Source: an uncultured Ruminococcus sp. (GTDB taxonomy: Bacteria; Bacillota; Clostridia; Oscillospirales; Acutalibacteraceae). Taken from it: a DNA stretch of 33,544 nt. The position numbers were made by a program, and so were the translations under genes. The stretch spans positions 1 to 33,544 of the forward strand of contig CADBOO010000137.1 in assembly GCA_902796225.1 (NCBI GenBank), given 5' to 3'. Below are positions 1-6,693 of this stretch, piece by piece (the first letter of the stretch is position 1; each line of letters begins with the position of its first letter). Below the pieces are notes generated by a model that saw only the letters and a program-made list of their open reading frames with translations, was not told the origin of the DNA and made no database searches.

Positions 1-95
1 TAACTCCATTATACTCGGGTTTGCTTAATGAGTCTATTTATTTTCTACTGTTGCACTTGTATTGTAAATCCATCACTCCTAATTCCTAACTATTC
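1..95. other. Gap downstream of hisH at the window edge
   Basis: No credible gene lies here. The only reading frame (28-255, plus) has no ribosome binding site and runs into hisH antisense. The stretch is AT-rich, and its last third (about 71-98) holds degenerate heptads of the TAATTCC/TAACTAT type also found near 17.3 and 29.8 kb. The rest of that repeat element probably lies left of the window. No hisA, hisF or hisIE reading frame begins here, so the his operon may end at hisH or continue beyond the edge. Confidence 0.5.
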
Positions 96-98
96 TTA
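71..98. repeat. Degenerate heptad repeat arm at the hisH 3' end
   Basis: Consecutive 7-bp units related to TAATTCC run up to and include the hisH stop codon (TAA, 96-98 on the minus strand). The units match the right-hand arms at 17354-17386 and 29861-29901. Like the arm at the copA end, this one is followed by the bases TATCTCAC. It looks like the right half of an element whose left half is outside the window. Confidence 0.55.
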
Positions 99-704
99 TA
101 TCTCACAGAAAGCTCTGAGGATATTCAAGCCCACGTCGCCGGATTTCTCGGGGTGGAACTGGCAACCGTATACGCTGCCGTTCTCGACCGACGCGGTCAG
201 CTCGGCGCTGTACTCGGCGGTCGCCGTCGTATCGGACGCGCAATCGGCGGCGTAGAAGGAATGGACAAAATACACACAGTCGCCCTCGCGGATATATTTG
301 AACAGCTTTGAGGGCTTTTTGAAGATCAGGGCGTTCCATCCGATGTGCGGGATCTTTAATCCGTCATCGATGACCTCGCTGATCGGGCGGATCTCTCCGC
401 GGATCAGTCCCAGTCCCTCGTGCTCGCCGTACTCATAGCTTTTGTCAAAGAGCAGCTGCATGCCCAGACAGATGCCCATGAGGGGTTTGCCTGCGGCGGT
501 TTCTGTTTTGATGACCTGAGCCATACCGGACTCGCGCAGCTTTTGTGCGGCGTCGCCGAATGCGCCGACTCCCGGCAGGATCAGCCTGTCGGCGGCATGG
601 ATGACCTCGGGGTCGCTTGTTACGACCGCCTCCTGTCCGATGGCGGCAAACGAGCTTTTCAGCGAGAACAGATTGCCCACGCCGTAGTCGATGATCGCGA
701 TCAT
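96..704 (-). CDS. hisH: Imidazole glycerol phosphate synthase glutaminase subunit HisH
   Basis: Class I glutamine amidotransferase of 202 residues. It hydrolyses glutamine and channels ammonia to HisF for the closure of the imidazole ring. Visible hallmarks are the N-terminal IDYGVGNL, the nucleophile elbow GICLGMQ with Cys79, and the catalytic pair His184 and Glu186 in QFHPEKSG. Length is normal for HisH. I chose the ATG at 704-702, which overlaps the hisB stop as TGATG and has a GGGGGTG ribosome binding site about 5 bases upstream. A GTG three bases earlier (707) would add one Met. It is the last gene of the operon visible here. Its partner HisF is not in the window. Confidence 0.95.
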   Translation of the reverse strand: MIAIIDYGVGNLFSLKSSFAAIGQEAVVTSDPEVIHAADRLILPGVGAFGDAAQKLRESGMAQVIKTETAAGKPLMGICLGMQLLFDKSYEYGEHEGLGLIRGEIRPISEVIDDGLKIPHIGWNALIFKKPSKLFKYIREGDCVYFVHSFYAADCASDTTATAEYSAELTASVENGSVYGCQFHPEKSGDVGLNILRAFCEI

Positions 705-1291
705 CACAGCACCCCCTTGGTCGAGGGGATCTCGTCCCTGAACGCCTCATCTACCGCGACCGCCTGCTTCATCGAGCGCCCGAAGGACTTGAACGCACCC
801 TCGATGATGTGGTGGCTGTTCTTACCCTCCAGCTGTTTGATGTGCAGGGTAAGGTTCGCGTTGCGGATGAAGCCGAGGAAGAATTCTTCGGTCAGCTCGG
901 TGTCAAATGAACCGACCTTCTGTGTCGGGATATGCAGGTCGTAGTTGAGGTACGGTCTGCCCGAGATGTCCACCGCGGTCAGGATCAGGCTTTCGTCCAT
1001 CGGCAGGATAAAGCTGCCGTATCGGATGATGCCGCGCTTGTCGCCCAGCGCCTGACTGAACGCCTGTCCCAGCGCGATGCCGATATCCTCTACACTGTGG
1101 TGATCGTCGACGTAGGTGTCACCGTTACAGACAAGCTCCAGATCGAACCTGCCGTGGCGGGCAAACAGGGTGAGCATATGGTCGAGAAAGCCGACGCCGC
1201 TTTGGATGCTGCTTTTGCCCGTACCGTCAAGGCTGAGGCGCAGGCGGATGTCGGTCTCGTTGGTTTTTCGGTTGATTTCAGCGGTCCTCAT
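704..1291 (-). CDS. hisB: Imidazoleglycerol-phosphate dehydratase HisB
   Basis: Monofunctional dehydratase of 195 residues, the usual bacterial length; it lacks the phosphatase half found in enterobacterial HisB. It converts imidazole glycerol phosphate to imidazole acetol phosphate. The two metal-binding signatures are present: DDHHSVEDIG (His64-His65) and NSHHIIEGAFKSFGRS (His160-His161), which ligate Mn ions. The start ATG overlaps the hisC stop (ATGA) and has GGAGG 7 bases upstream, which indicates translational coupling. A separate histidinol phosphatase is needed and is not seen in the window. Confidence 0.96.
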   Translation of the reverse strand: MRTAEINRKTNETDIRLRLSLDGTGKSSIQSGVGFLDHMLTLFARHGRFDLELVCNGDTYVDDHHSVEDIGIALGQAFSQALGDKRGIIRYGSFILPMDESLILTAVDISGRPYLNYDLHIPTQKVGSFDTELTEEFFLGFIRNANLTLHIKQLEGKNSHHIIEGAFKSFGRSMKQAVAVDEAFRDEIPSTKGVL

Positions 1292-2352
1292 GATGATACC
1301 TCCAAAATTTCCTTGATGTTGTTCAGCAGGATCTCCAGCTGTTCACGCGTGCCGACGGTGATGCGGTTGAAATCGCGGATGCGGTCGAGCGTGAAGTGGC
1401 GGATCAGCACGCCGCGTTCTTTGAGCTGTACATACAGCTGTTCGCCGTCGAATCCGGGGTGCTTTGCGAATACGAAGTTTGCGGATGAATCGGTGGTGAT
1501 GAAGCCGAGCTTGTTCAGCTCTGCGGTCAGATAGGCGCGGTTTGCGATGATTTCGGCGCAGTTATGTCTGAAATACCCGTCGTCCTCCAATGCGCCCAGT
1601 CCCGCCGCCTGTGTCAGGGTGTTGACGTTGTAGGGATTCGTAGAGAACTTGACGGTGTTCAGATCCCGGATCAGCGACGCGTCGCCGATCGCCATGCCGA
1701 GCCGTCCGCCCGCCAGAGAGCGCGACTTGGAAAAGGTCTGGGTGACGATCAGGTTGTCGTATTTGCCGATCAGCGATACCGCACTCTCAGCGCCGAAATC
1801 GACATAGGCTTCGTCCGCCACGACGATGCTGTCGGGATTGCTTTTGACGATCCGCTCGACGTCACTCAGCGGCAGGGCGATGCCCGTCGGGGCGTTGGGA
1901 TTCGCAAGAAAGACGGTTTTATGTACGCCGCAGTAATCGCCGATGTTGACGGAGAAGTCGGCGTTCAGCGGGATCTCCTCGAACGGTATGCCGTTCAGCG
2001 CGGCAAACACGGGATAGAACCCGTAGGTGATATCGGGAAACACAGCGGGATGATCGCTGTCGCAGAATGCCATGAAGCAGAAATTCAGCGCCTCGTCCGA
2101 GCCGTTGGTGAACAGGATGTTCTCTCTGCCGACGCCGTACAGACCGGCGAGCTTTGCCGTCAGGGCGGTGCAGCCGATATCGCAGTAGAGCTGCAGATCC
2201 TCAGCCGCCTTTGCCGCGTATTCCCGCGCGAGCGGCGAGGGCTTGTAGGGGCTTTCGTTGGTATTCAGCTTGACGAACTGTCTGTCCTTCGGCTGTTCGC
2301 CCGGGGTATAGGGCGTCAGCGCCCTGTATTTATCGGAGAAAAAGCGGCTCAT
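1288..2352 (-). CDS. hisC: Histidinol-phosphate aminotransferase HisC
   Basis: Fold-type-I PLP aminotransferase of 354 residues. It converts imidazole acetol phosphate to histidinol phosphate with glutamate as donor. The Schiff-base lysine is Lys209 in TFSKSRSLAGGRLG. NPNAPTG (about 151-157) and VADEAYVDF (about 178-186) are the usual substrate and PLP-binding segments, and the N-terminal KLNTNESPY is typical of HisC. I chose the ATG at 2352-2350, which overlaps the hisD stop as TGATG and has GGAGGAAG upstream. A GTG at 2355 is the alternative start. Confidence 0.96.
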   Translation of the reverse strand: MSRFFSDKYRALTPYTPGEQPKDRQFVKLNTNESPYKPSPLAREYAAKAAEDLQLYCDIGCTALTAKLAGLYGVGRENILFTNGSDEALNFCFMAFCDSDHPAVFPDITYGFYPVFAALNGIPFEEIPLNADFSVNIGDYCGVHKTVFLANPNAPTGIALPLSDVERIVKSNPDSIVVADEAYVDFGAESAVSLIGKYDNLIVTQTFSKSRSLAGGRLGMAIGDASLIRDLNTVKFSTNPYNVNTLTQAAGLGALEDDGYFRHNCAEIIANRAYLTAELNKLGFITTDSSANFVFAKHPGFDGEQLYVQLKERGVLIRHFTLDRIRDFNRITVGTREQLEILLNNIKEILEVSS

Positions 2353-3629
2353 CACTCTTCCTCCAGACGGATCACCGCAGACTTTGCGTGACCGGTCAGT
2401 CCTTCTTTTTCGGCGAACTTCGCCACGTCACGGGCGACCGACTTGAGCGCGTCGGCGGTAAAATAGGTATACTGGGTCTTTTTGATGAAATCGTCGACAG
2501 AGAGAGGACTGGAAAACTTCGCCGTACCGGAGGTCGGCAGGGTGTGATTGGGACCTGCCAGGTAATCTCCGAGGGCTTCGGGGCAGTTGCGGCCCATGAA
2601 GATCGAGCCGGCGTGACGGATCTTGTCGAGGTAATCAAAGGGATTGTCGACGCACAGCTCCAGATGCTCGGGCGCGATCTCGTTCGCGATATCGATGACG
2701 ATATCCAGTGTATCGGCGATGATGATCTTGCCGTTGTTGTCGATGGATGCGCGGGCGATCTCTGCACGGTCCAGCAGGGGGATCTGACGCTCGAGTTCTT
2801 CGCTGACGGCATTTGCCAGCGCTTCGCTGTCGGTGACCAGCACCGCGGACGCGTTTTTATCATGCTCCGCCTGCGATAACAGATCGGCTGCGGCGTGCTT
2901 TGGATTCGTTTTGCCGTCCGCGACGATCAGGATCTCGGAAGGTCCGGCGATCATGTCGATGGACACCTGTCCGAACACCTGCTTCTTTGCCTCTGCGACA
3001 AAGGCGTTGCCGGGTCCGACGATCTTGTCGACCTTCGGGATCGATTCCGTTCCGTAGGCAAGTGCGGCGATCGCCTGAGCGCCGCCGACCTTATAGATCT
3101 TGTCCACCCCTGCGACCGAAGCCGCAGCAAGAATGGCGGGATTGACCTTTCCGTCGGATGACGGAGGCGTCACCATGACGACCTCGGGAACGCCGGCGAT
3201 CTTTGCCGGGATCGCGTCCATCAGGACGGTCGAGGGATAAGCCGCCGTGCCGCCCGGCACATACAGACCCGCACGGTCGACGGGGATGATCTTCTGCCCC
3301 ATCAGAACGCCGTCCATATCGTTGATGATGAAGCTCTGGCGCTTTTGGGCAGTATGGAATCTGCGGATGTTTTCCGCCGCTCTGTTGAGGATCCTGATAA
3401 AATCCGCATCGACGGCATTGACCGCCTCGTCGATCTCTTCACGGCTGACCCGCAGATCGCTGAGCGCGGCTTTGTCAAAACGCTCGGTGTATTCCAGTAG
3501 CGCCTGATCGCCGTTCTCTCGCACGTTCGCGATAATGTCCGCGACGACGTCTTCTACCGACGACGTCGGCTCGAAGCGCGCGAATATTTCGGCGTTATCT
3601 ACTTCGTTGTATTTCAGAATCTTGATCAT
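2352..3629 (-). CDS. hisD: Histidinol dehydrogenase HisD
   Basis: Zinc and NAD-dependent enzyme of 425 residues that performs the last two oxidations, L-histidinol to L-histidine. Recognised segments are GPGNAFVAEAK, IDMIAGPSEI, the zinc-ligand region LLSQAEHDKNA, and IAPEHLEL with the catalytic Glu-His pair. The frame is open upstream to 3656, but the ATG at 3629 is preferred. It lies one base after the hisZG stop, has CAGGAG 7 bases upstream, and starts with a normal HisD N-terminus (MIKILKYNEVD). The longer version would add nine residues that overlap hisZG. Confidence 0.96.
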   Translation of the reverse strand: MIKILKYNEVDNAEIFARFEPTSSVEDVVADIIANVRENGDQALLEYTERFDKAALSDLRVSREEIDEAVNAVDADFIRILNRAAENIRRFHTAQKRQSFIINDMDGVLMGQKIIPVDRAGLYVPGGTAAYPSTVLMDAIPAKIAGVPEVVMVTPPSSDGKVNPAILAAASVAGVDKIYKVGGAQAIAALAYGTESIPKVDKIVGPGNAFVAEAKKQVFGQVSIDMIAGPSEILIVADGKTNPKHAAADLLSQAEHDKNASAVLVTDSEALANAVSEELERQIPLLDRAEIARASIDNNGKIIIADTLDIVIDIANEIAPEHLELCVDNPFDYLDKIRHAGSIFMGRNCPEALGDYLAGPNHTLPTSGTAKFSSPLSVDDFIKKTQYTYFTADALKSVARDVAKFAEKEGLTGHAKSAVIRLEEE

Positions 3630-3630
3630 A

Positions 3631-5181
3631 TCATAACTCCTGTACCAGTCTGTCAATCAGCGCGCGCTTGAACTTGTAGCTGCTTTTGTTCGCGATCAGG
3701 CGCGCAGAGATCGGAACGATGGTTTCCTTGACCTCAAGGTCGTTTTCCTTGAGGGTGGTGCCGGTCTCGACGATATCGACGATCACATCCGTCAGGCCCA
3801 GGATCGGCGCGATCTCGATCGAACCGTTGAGGTGGACGATGTCGATATCCCTGCCCTTGGAGGCATAGTGGTTCGCTGCGATCCTCGAGAACTTGGTCGC
3901 GACCCTGAGGGTGCGGCTGCTGTCGTCGACAAAGCCCTTGGGCGCGGCGACTGCCATCCGGCATTTGCCGATGTCGAGGTCGAGCAGCTCGTAGATCTCC
4001 GGCTCGTACTCAAGCAGGATATCCTTGCCCGCAACGCCGATATCAGCCGCGCCGCGCTCGACATAGATCGCCACGTCGGACGGCTTGACCCAGAAATACC
4101 GCACGCCTGCCGCGGGGTTCTCAAAGATCAGCTTGCGGCTTTCTTCGCGGATGGACGGACAGTCAAAGCCCGCCTTCTCGAACATGCTGTAGACCTTTTC
4201 GCCCAGTCTGCCCTTGGGCAGCGCGATGTTCAGCATCCCGTCCTGCGGGACGTCGTCGATGACGTCGACGCGTTCCAGCGCGTCCAGATAGACGGCAAAT
4301 CCGACGGCGTTCGATCTGCGCTTCATGCGGCACATCAGCTTGTCATAGCGTCCGCCGGAAAGCACGCTGTCCGGCACGCCGCTTAAGAAGCCCTTGAAGA
4401 TCACGCCGTTATAGTAGCTGCGGTCGCTGACGACCGAAAAGTCGATACAAATGTTGTGCTTCAGTTCGCTGTCTGCGAAAAGCGATACCGCCTCGAAAAG
4501 CTCCTCGTATGCGTCCTCACAGCCAAGCGCTGCGCAGAGGTCTTTGATCTGCGGACGTACCTTTTCGGGGCTGCCTGTCATCGAGATCAAAGCGATCAGC
4601 GGCTCACAGAGGCTTTCGTCGACGCCGTTGTCGCGGCAGAGTGAAAGGACGCCGTGCGTATTCTTCTCGCTGACGCATTTGACCAGCTCGTCCTGCAGAG
4701 AACGGCTGTCGGTGATATGCGTCAAGGCGGCGTTCAGGATATCGAGGCTCGATACGTCCAGCACAAAGCTGCCGCCGATGAGGCTCAGACTCTGTGCGGC
4801 AAGGTACAGACACTCGGCGACCTCGCGGCTGCCGACTGCGCCGATACACTCGACGCCCGCCTGCATGATCTCTTTGAAATTATCGGTTCCCTTCGAAACA
4901 CGGTAGACATTTTCATTATAATAGAGCTTCATCGTCTGACCGTCGGTATGGTTCTTGATGATCGAGAGGGTGACGTCCGGCTTCAGCGCCTTCAGCTTGC
5001 CGCCGTTGTCGGTAAAGGTGATGACACGGTCGGAGATCAGAAAGTCCTTGTTGCGGCTGTACAGGTCGTAGTCCTCAAATTTGCTCATGCGGTAGGGCTG
5101 ATACCCGCTGCGGCTGTACAGATCGCGCAGGGTGAATGTCAGGCGTTCGGTGACGCTCAGGACACTGTCGGAGATGTTCAT
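3631..5181 (-). CDS. hisZG: Fused ATP phosphoribosyltransferase, HisZ-HisG (regulatory plus catalytic)
   Basis: A single 516-residue frame carries two proteins that are normally separate. Residues 1 to about 312 are HisZ, a catalytically inactive class II aminoacyl-tRNA-synthetase-like subunit (LKPDVTLSI, LYYNENVYR, QAGVECIG, SGGRYDKL, GFAVY). Residues about 316-516 are short-form HisG, which joins ATP and PRPP in the first committed step (LNIALPKGRLGE, the PRPP loop DVIVDIVETGTTLKEN). Short HisG needs HisZ for activity and for histidine feedback, so the fusion fixes the ratio at 1:1. No stop, frameshift or good ribosome binding site is seen at the joint near Met316. The HisZ half is shorter than the roughly 390 residues of Bacillus HisZ. 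The start overlaps the hisR stop (ATGA) after GGAGGG. Confidence 0.93.
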   Translation of the reverse strand: MNISDSVLSVTERLTFTLRDLYSRSGYQPYRMSKFEDYDLYSRNKDFLISDRVITFTDNGGKLKALKPDVTLSIIKNHTDGQTMKLYYNENVYRVSKGTDNFKEIMQAGVECIGAVGSREVAECLYLAAQSLSLIGGSFVLDVSSLDILNAALTHITDSRSLQDELVKCVSEKNTHGVLSLCRDNGVDESLCEPLIALISMTGSPEKVRPQIKDLCAALGCEDAYEELFEAVSLFADSELKHNICIDFSVVSDRSYYNGVIFKGFLSGVPDSVLSGGRYDKLMCRMKRRSNAVGFAVYLDALERVDVIDDVPQDGMLNIALPKGRLGEKVYSMFEKAGFDCPSIREESRKLIFENPAAGVRYFWVKPSDVAIYVERGAADIGVAGKDILLEYEPEIYELLDLDIGKCRMAVAAPKGFVDDSSRTLRVATKFSRIAANHYASKGRDIDIVHLNGSIEIAPILGLTDVIVDIVETGTTLKENDLEVKETIVPISARLIANKSSYKFKRALIDRLVQEL

Positions 5182-5471
5182 TCCTTACCCTCCTTTGAAC
5201 GGTCGATCATCGTGCGGTAGCCGCCTGCACCGTAGTTCAGACAGCGGCTGACGCGGCTGATGGTGGCGGTGGATACGCCGATGCGCTCGGAGATCTTCTG
5301 GTAGCTGATTCCCTCGTCGATCAGATAGGCGGTGTCCAGCCGCTGCGCCATGTCGGTAATCTCTTTGATGGTGCAGATATCGTCAAAAAAGGCGCTGCAC
5401 TCGTCCCTGTCCCTCAAGGCAAGGATCGTGTCAAACAGCCTGTCAACGGATTCGGATCTGAGGTTTTTCAT
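5178..5471 (-). CDS. yerC: YerC/HisR, TrpR-family repressor candidate for histidine biosynthesis
   Basis: A 97-residue all-helical protein of the YerC/YecD TrpR-related family. The helix-turn-helix is at about residues 55-78 (GISYQKISERIGVSTATISR). Proteins of this type in Firmicutes have been proposed by comparative genomics as histidine repressors (HisR), which fits its position as first gene of the his operon behind a palindrome. I chose the ATG at 5471, which has GGAGG 5 bases upstream. The frame opens at a TTG (5483), but that codon lies next to the ribosome binding site. The effector (probably histidine) and the DNA target are inferences. Confidence 0.88.
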   Translation of the reverse strand: MKNLRSESVDRLFDTILALRDRDECSAFFDDICTIKEITDMAQRLDTAYLIDEGISYQKISERIGVSTATISRVSRCLNYGAGGYRTMIDRSKEGKE

Positions 5472-5509
5472 GGTTTCCTCCAAATAGTCTGCTTTGTGAT
5501 TGCTCTGTT

Positions 5510-5538
5510 ATGTTATCACTTTATCACGATAAAGTCAA
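5510..5538 (-). promoter_or_regulatory. his operon promoter with embedded palindromic operator
   Basis: On the minus strand there is a -35 TTGACT (5533-5538), a 17-base spacer, and a -10 TAACAT (5510-5515). A perfect inverted repeat, ACTTTATC / GATAAAGT with a 2-base centre (5518-5535), covers the spacer and part of the -35. A bound regulator would block RNA polymerase. The first gene downstream encodes a TrpR-type regulator, so autoregulation is likely. No T-box or leader peptide was seen. Confidence 0.75.
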
Positions 5539-5610
5539 GCGCTCGTGTGCGATTTCGCCATCTTGACGGACGAAACGGCGATTGCGGAAATGATTTTAGG
5601 CATAATATCA

Positions 5611-5638
5611 GGCGGGACAGCAAACCTTGCCTCCCGCC
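5611..5638. terminator. GC-rich hairpin downstream of dapF
   Basis: GGCGGGA (5611-5617) pairs with TCCCGCC (5632-5638), and an inner GCAA/TTGC stem sits close to it. It follows the dapF stop by about 20 bases. No long T-run follows, so it may be a weak terminator or an RNA 3'-end protector. It resembles other GC-rich intergenic hairpins in the window. Confidence 0.5.
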
Positions 5639-5662
5639 GGTATCCGTTATTGTCCGTTATCA
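5639..5662. repeat. Short repeats at the dapF stop codon
   Basis: CCGTTAT occurs twice, 10 bases apart, running from just downstream of dapF into its stop codon. On the coding strand these read as ATAACGG units. A similar series follows the ygeW stop (18355-18382). Confidence 0.4.
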
Positions 5663-6505
5663 GATTTCGACTTCTCCCTCAAACACGGTCTGAGCAGGTC
5701 CGGTCATGACCACGGTCTCGTCAGTATAGCGGATGACCAGGTCGCCGCCGCGCAGATGGACGGTGATATCCTCGCCCTTCTTGCAGAAGCCGTTCAGACA
5801 CGCCGCCACAACGGTCGCGCACGCGCCTGTACCGCACGCCCATGTCTCGCCCGAGCCGCGCTCCCAAACACGCATCCTGAGGGTATGATCGTCGATGACC
5901 TTGACAAATTCCGTATTCACACGGTCGGGGAATGCGGGATGGTTCTCGAATCCCGGCCCGATCTTCGCGAGATCGAGGCTGTCGACGTCGTCGACAAAGG
6001 TCACACAGTGCGGGTTGCCCATGCTGACGGCGGTCACCATATAGACGCTGCCGTCGACGGTGAGCGGCTGATTCACAACGATGTCCCCCGCAGCATCCAT
6101 CGGGATATCGGCGGGCTTGAGGATCGCAGCGCCCATGTCCACCTTTGCCGATACCGCCCTGCCGTTCTCAACGGTCAGGTCGATGGTCTTGACGCCGCTG
6201 AGGGTGTCGATCGCAACGGTGGTTTTGTCAGCGGGGACGACGCCTTTATCATAGACGAATTTCGCCACACAGCGGATACCGTTGCCGCACATCTTCGCCT
6301 CGCTGCCGTCTTCGTTGAAGATCCGCATCTTTGCGTCGGCAATCTCGCTCGGACAGACGAGGATGATTCCGTCGCCGCCGATACCGAACCGTCTGTCGGA
6401 CAGCTTTTTCGAGAGCGCCTCCGGGTCTTCGATCGTCTGGTCAAATGTGCTGAAATAGATATAATCGTTGCCGATGCCGTGCATTTTTGTAAATCTCAGT
6501 TTCAT
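5660..6505 (-). CDS. dapF: Diaminopimelate epimerase DapF
   Basis: A 281-residue cofactor-independent epimerase that converts LL- to meso-diaminopimelate for lysine and peptidoglycan synthesis in the cytoplasm. The two catalytic cysteines are Cys73 in MCGNGIRC and Cys224 in WACGTGAC, and the N-terminal MHGIGNDY segment is standard. Length is normal. The ATG is preceded by AGGTGATACG. The gene stands alone, divergent from glutamine synthetase, with its own consensus promoter. No other lysine gene is nearby. Confidence 0.97.
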   Translation of the reverse strand: MKLRFTKMHGIGNDYIYFSTFDQTIEDPEALSKKLSDRRFGIGGDGIILVCPSEIADAKMRIFNEDGSEAKMCGNGIRCVAKFVYDKGVVPADKTTVAIDTLSGVKTIDLTVENGRAVSAKVDMGAAILKPADIPMDAAGDIVVNQPLTVDGSVYMVTAVSMGNPHCVTFVDDVDSLDLAKIGPGFENHPAFPDRVNTEFVKVIDDHTLRMRVWERGSGETWACGTGACATVVAACLNGFCKKGEDITVHLRGGDLVIRYTDETVVMTGPAQTVFEGEVEI

Positions 6506-6567
6506 CGTATCACCTAGCCTGCCGGGATGATCACCGATCGCCCGGCGTCTGTTTTCTTTCGCCCTCC

Positions 6568-6596
6568 ATTATACCGTCAATGAAAAACCTTGTCAA
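6568..6596 (-). promoter_or_regulatory. dapF promoter
   Basis: On the minus strand TTGACA (6591-6596) and TATAAT (6568-6573) are separated by exactly 17 bases, a perfect sigma-A consensus. The leader is about 55-60 bases long. No obvious operator palindrome overlaps it. Confidence 0.85.
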
Positions 6597-6626
6597 TAAA
6601 CACGCCTCTGTCATACGAACAATTTC

Positions 6627-6655
6627 TTGACAATAAACTGTTATCGTAATATACT
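6627..6655 (+). promoter_or_regulatory. glnN promoter
   Basis: TTGACA (6627-6632), a 17-base spacer, and TATACT (6650-6655) lie about 40 bases before the glutamine synthetase start. It is back to back with the dapF promoter, with 30 bases between the two -35 boxes. No nitrogen-regulator site was recognised. Confidence 0.85.
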
Positions 6656-6693
6656 TTTAGAATGAATGATTAGTTTTTTCAGGGGGATCACTT

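Noticed and set aside
28-255. Small plus-strand frame at the left edge
   Set aside because: No ribosome binding site, crosses the repeat arm, and runs antisense through hisH.
4230-4240. Separate hisG starting at the internal Met of the fusion
   Set aside because: Only weak Shine-Dalgarno similarity (CAGGACGGG) and no stop codon between the HisZ and HisG parts.
5472-5540. T-box or histidine leader peptide before the his operon
   Set aside because: The distance from promoter to first gene is too short, and no T-box core or run of His codons is present.
5627-6517. Plus-strand 296-codon frame over dapF
   Set aside because: dapF on the minus strand shows both catalytic cysteines and a good ribosome binding site.
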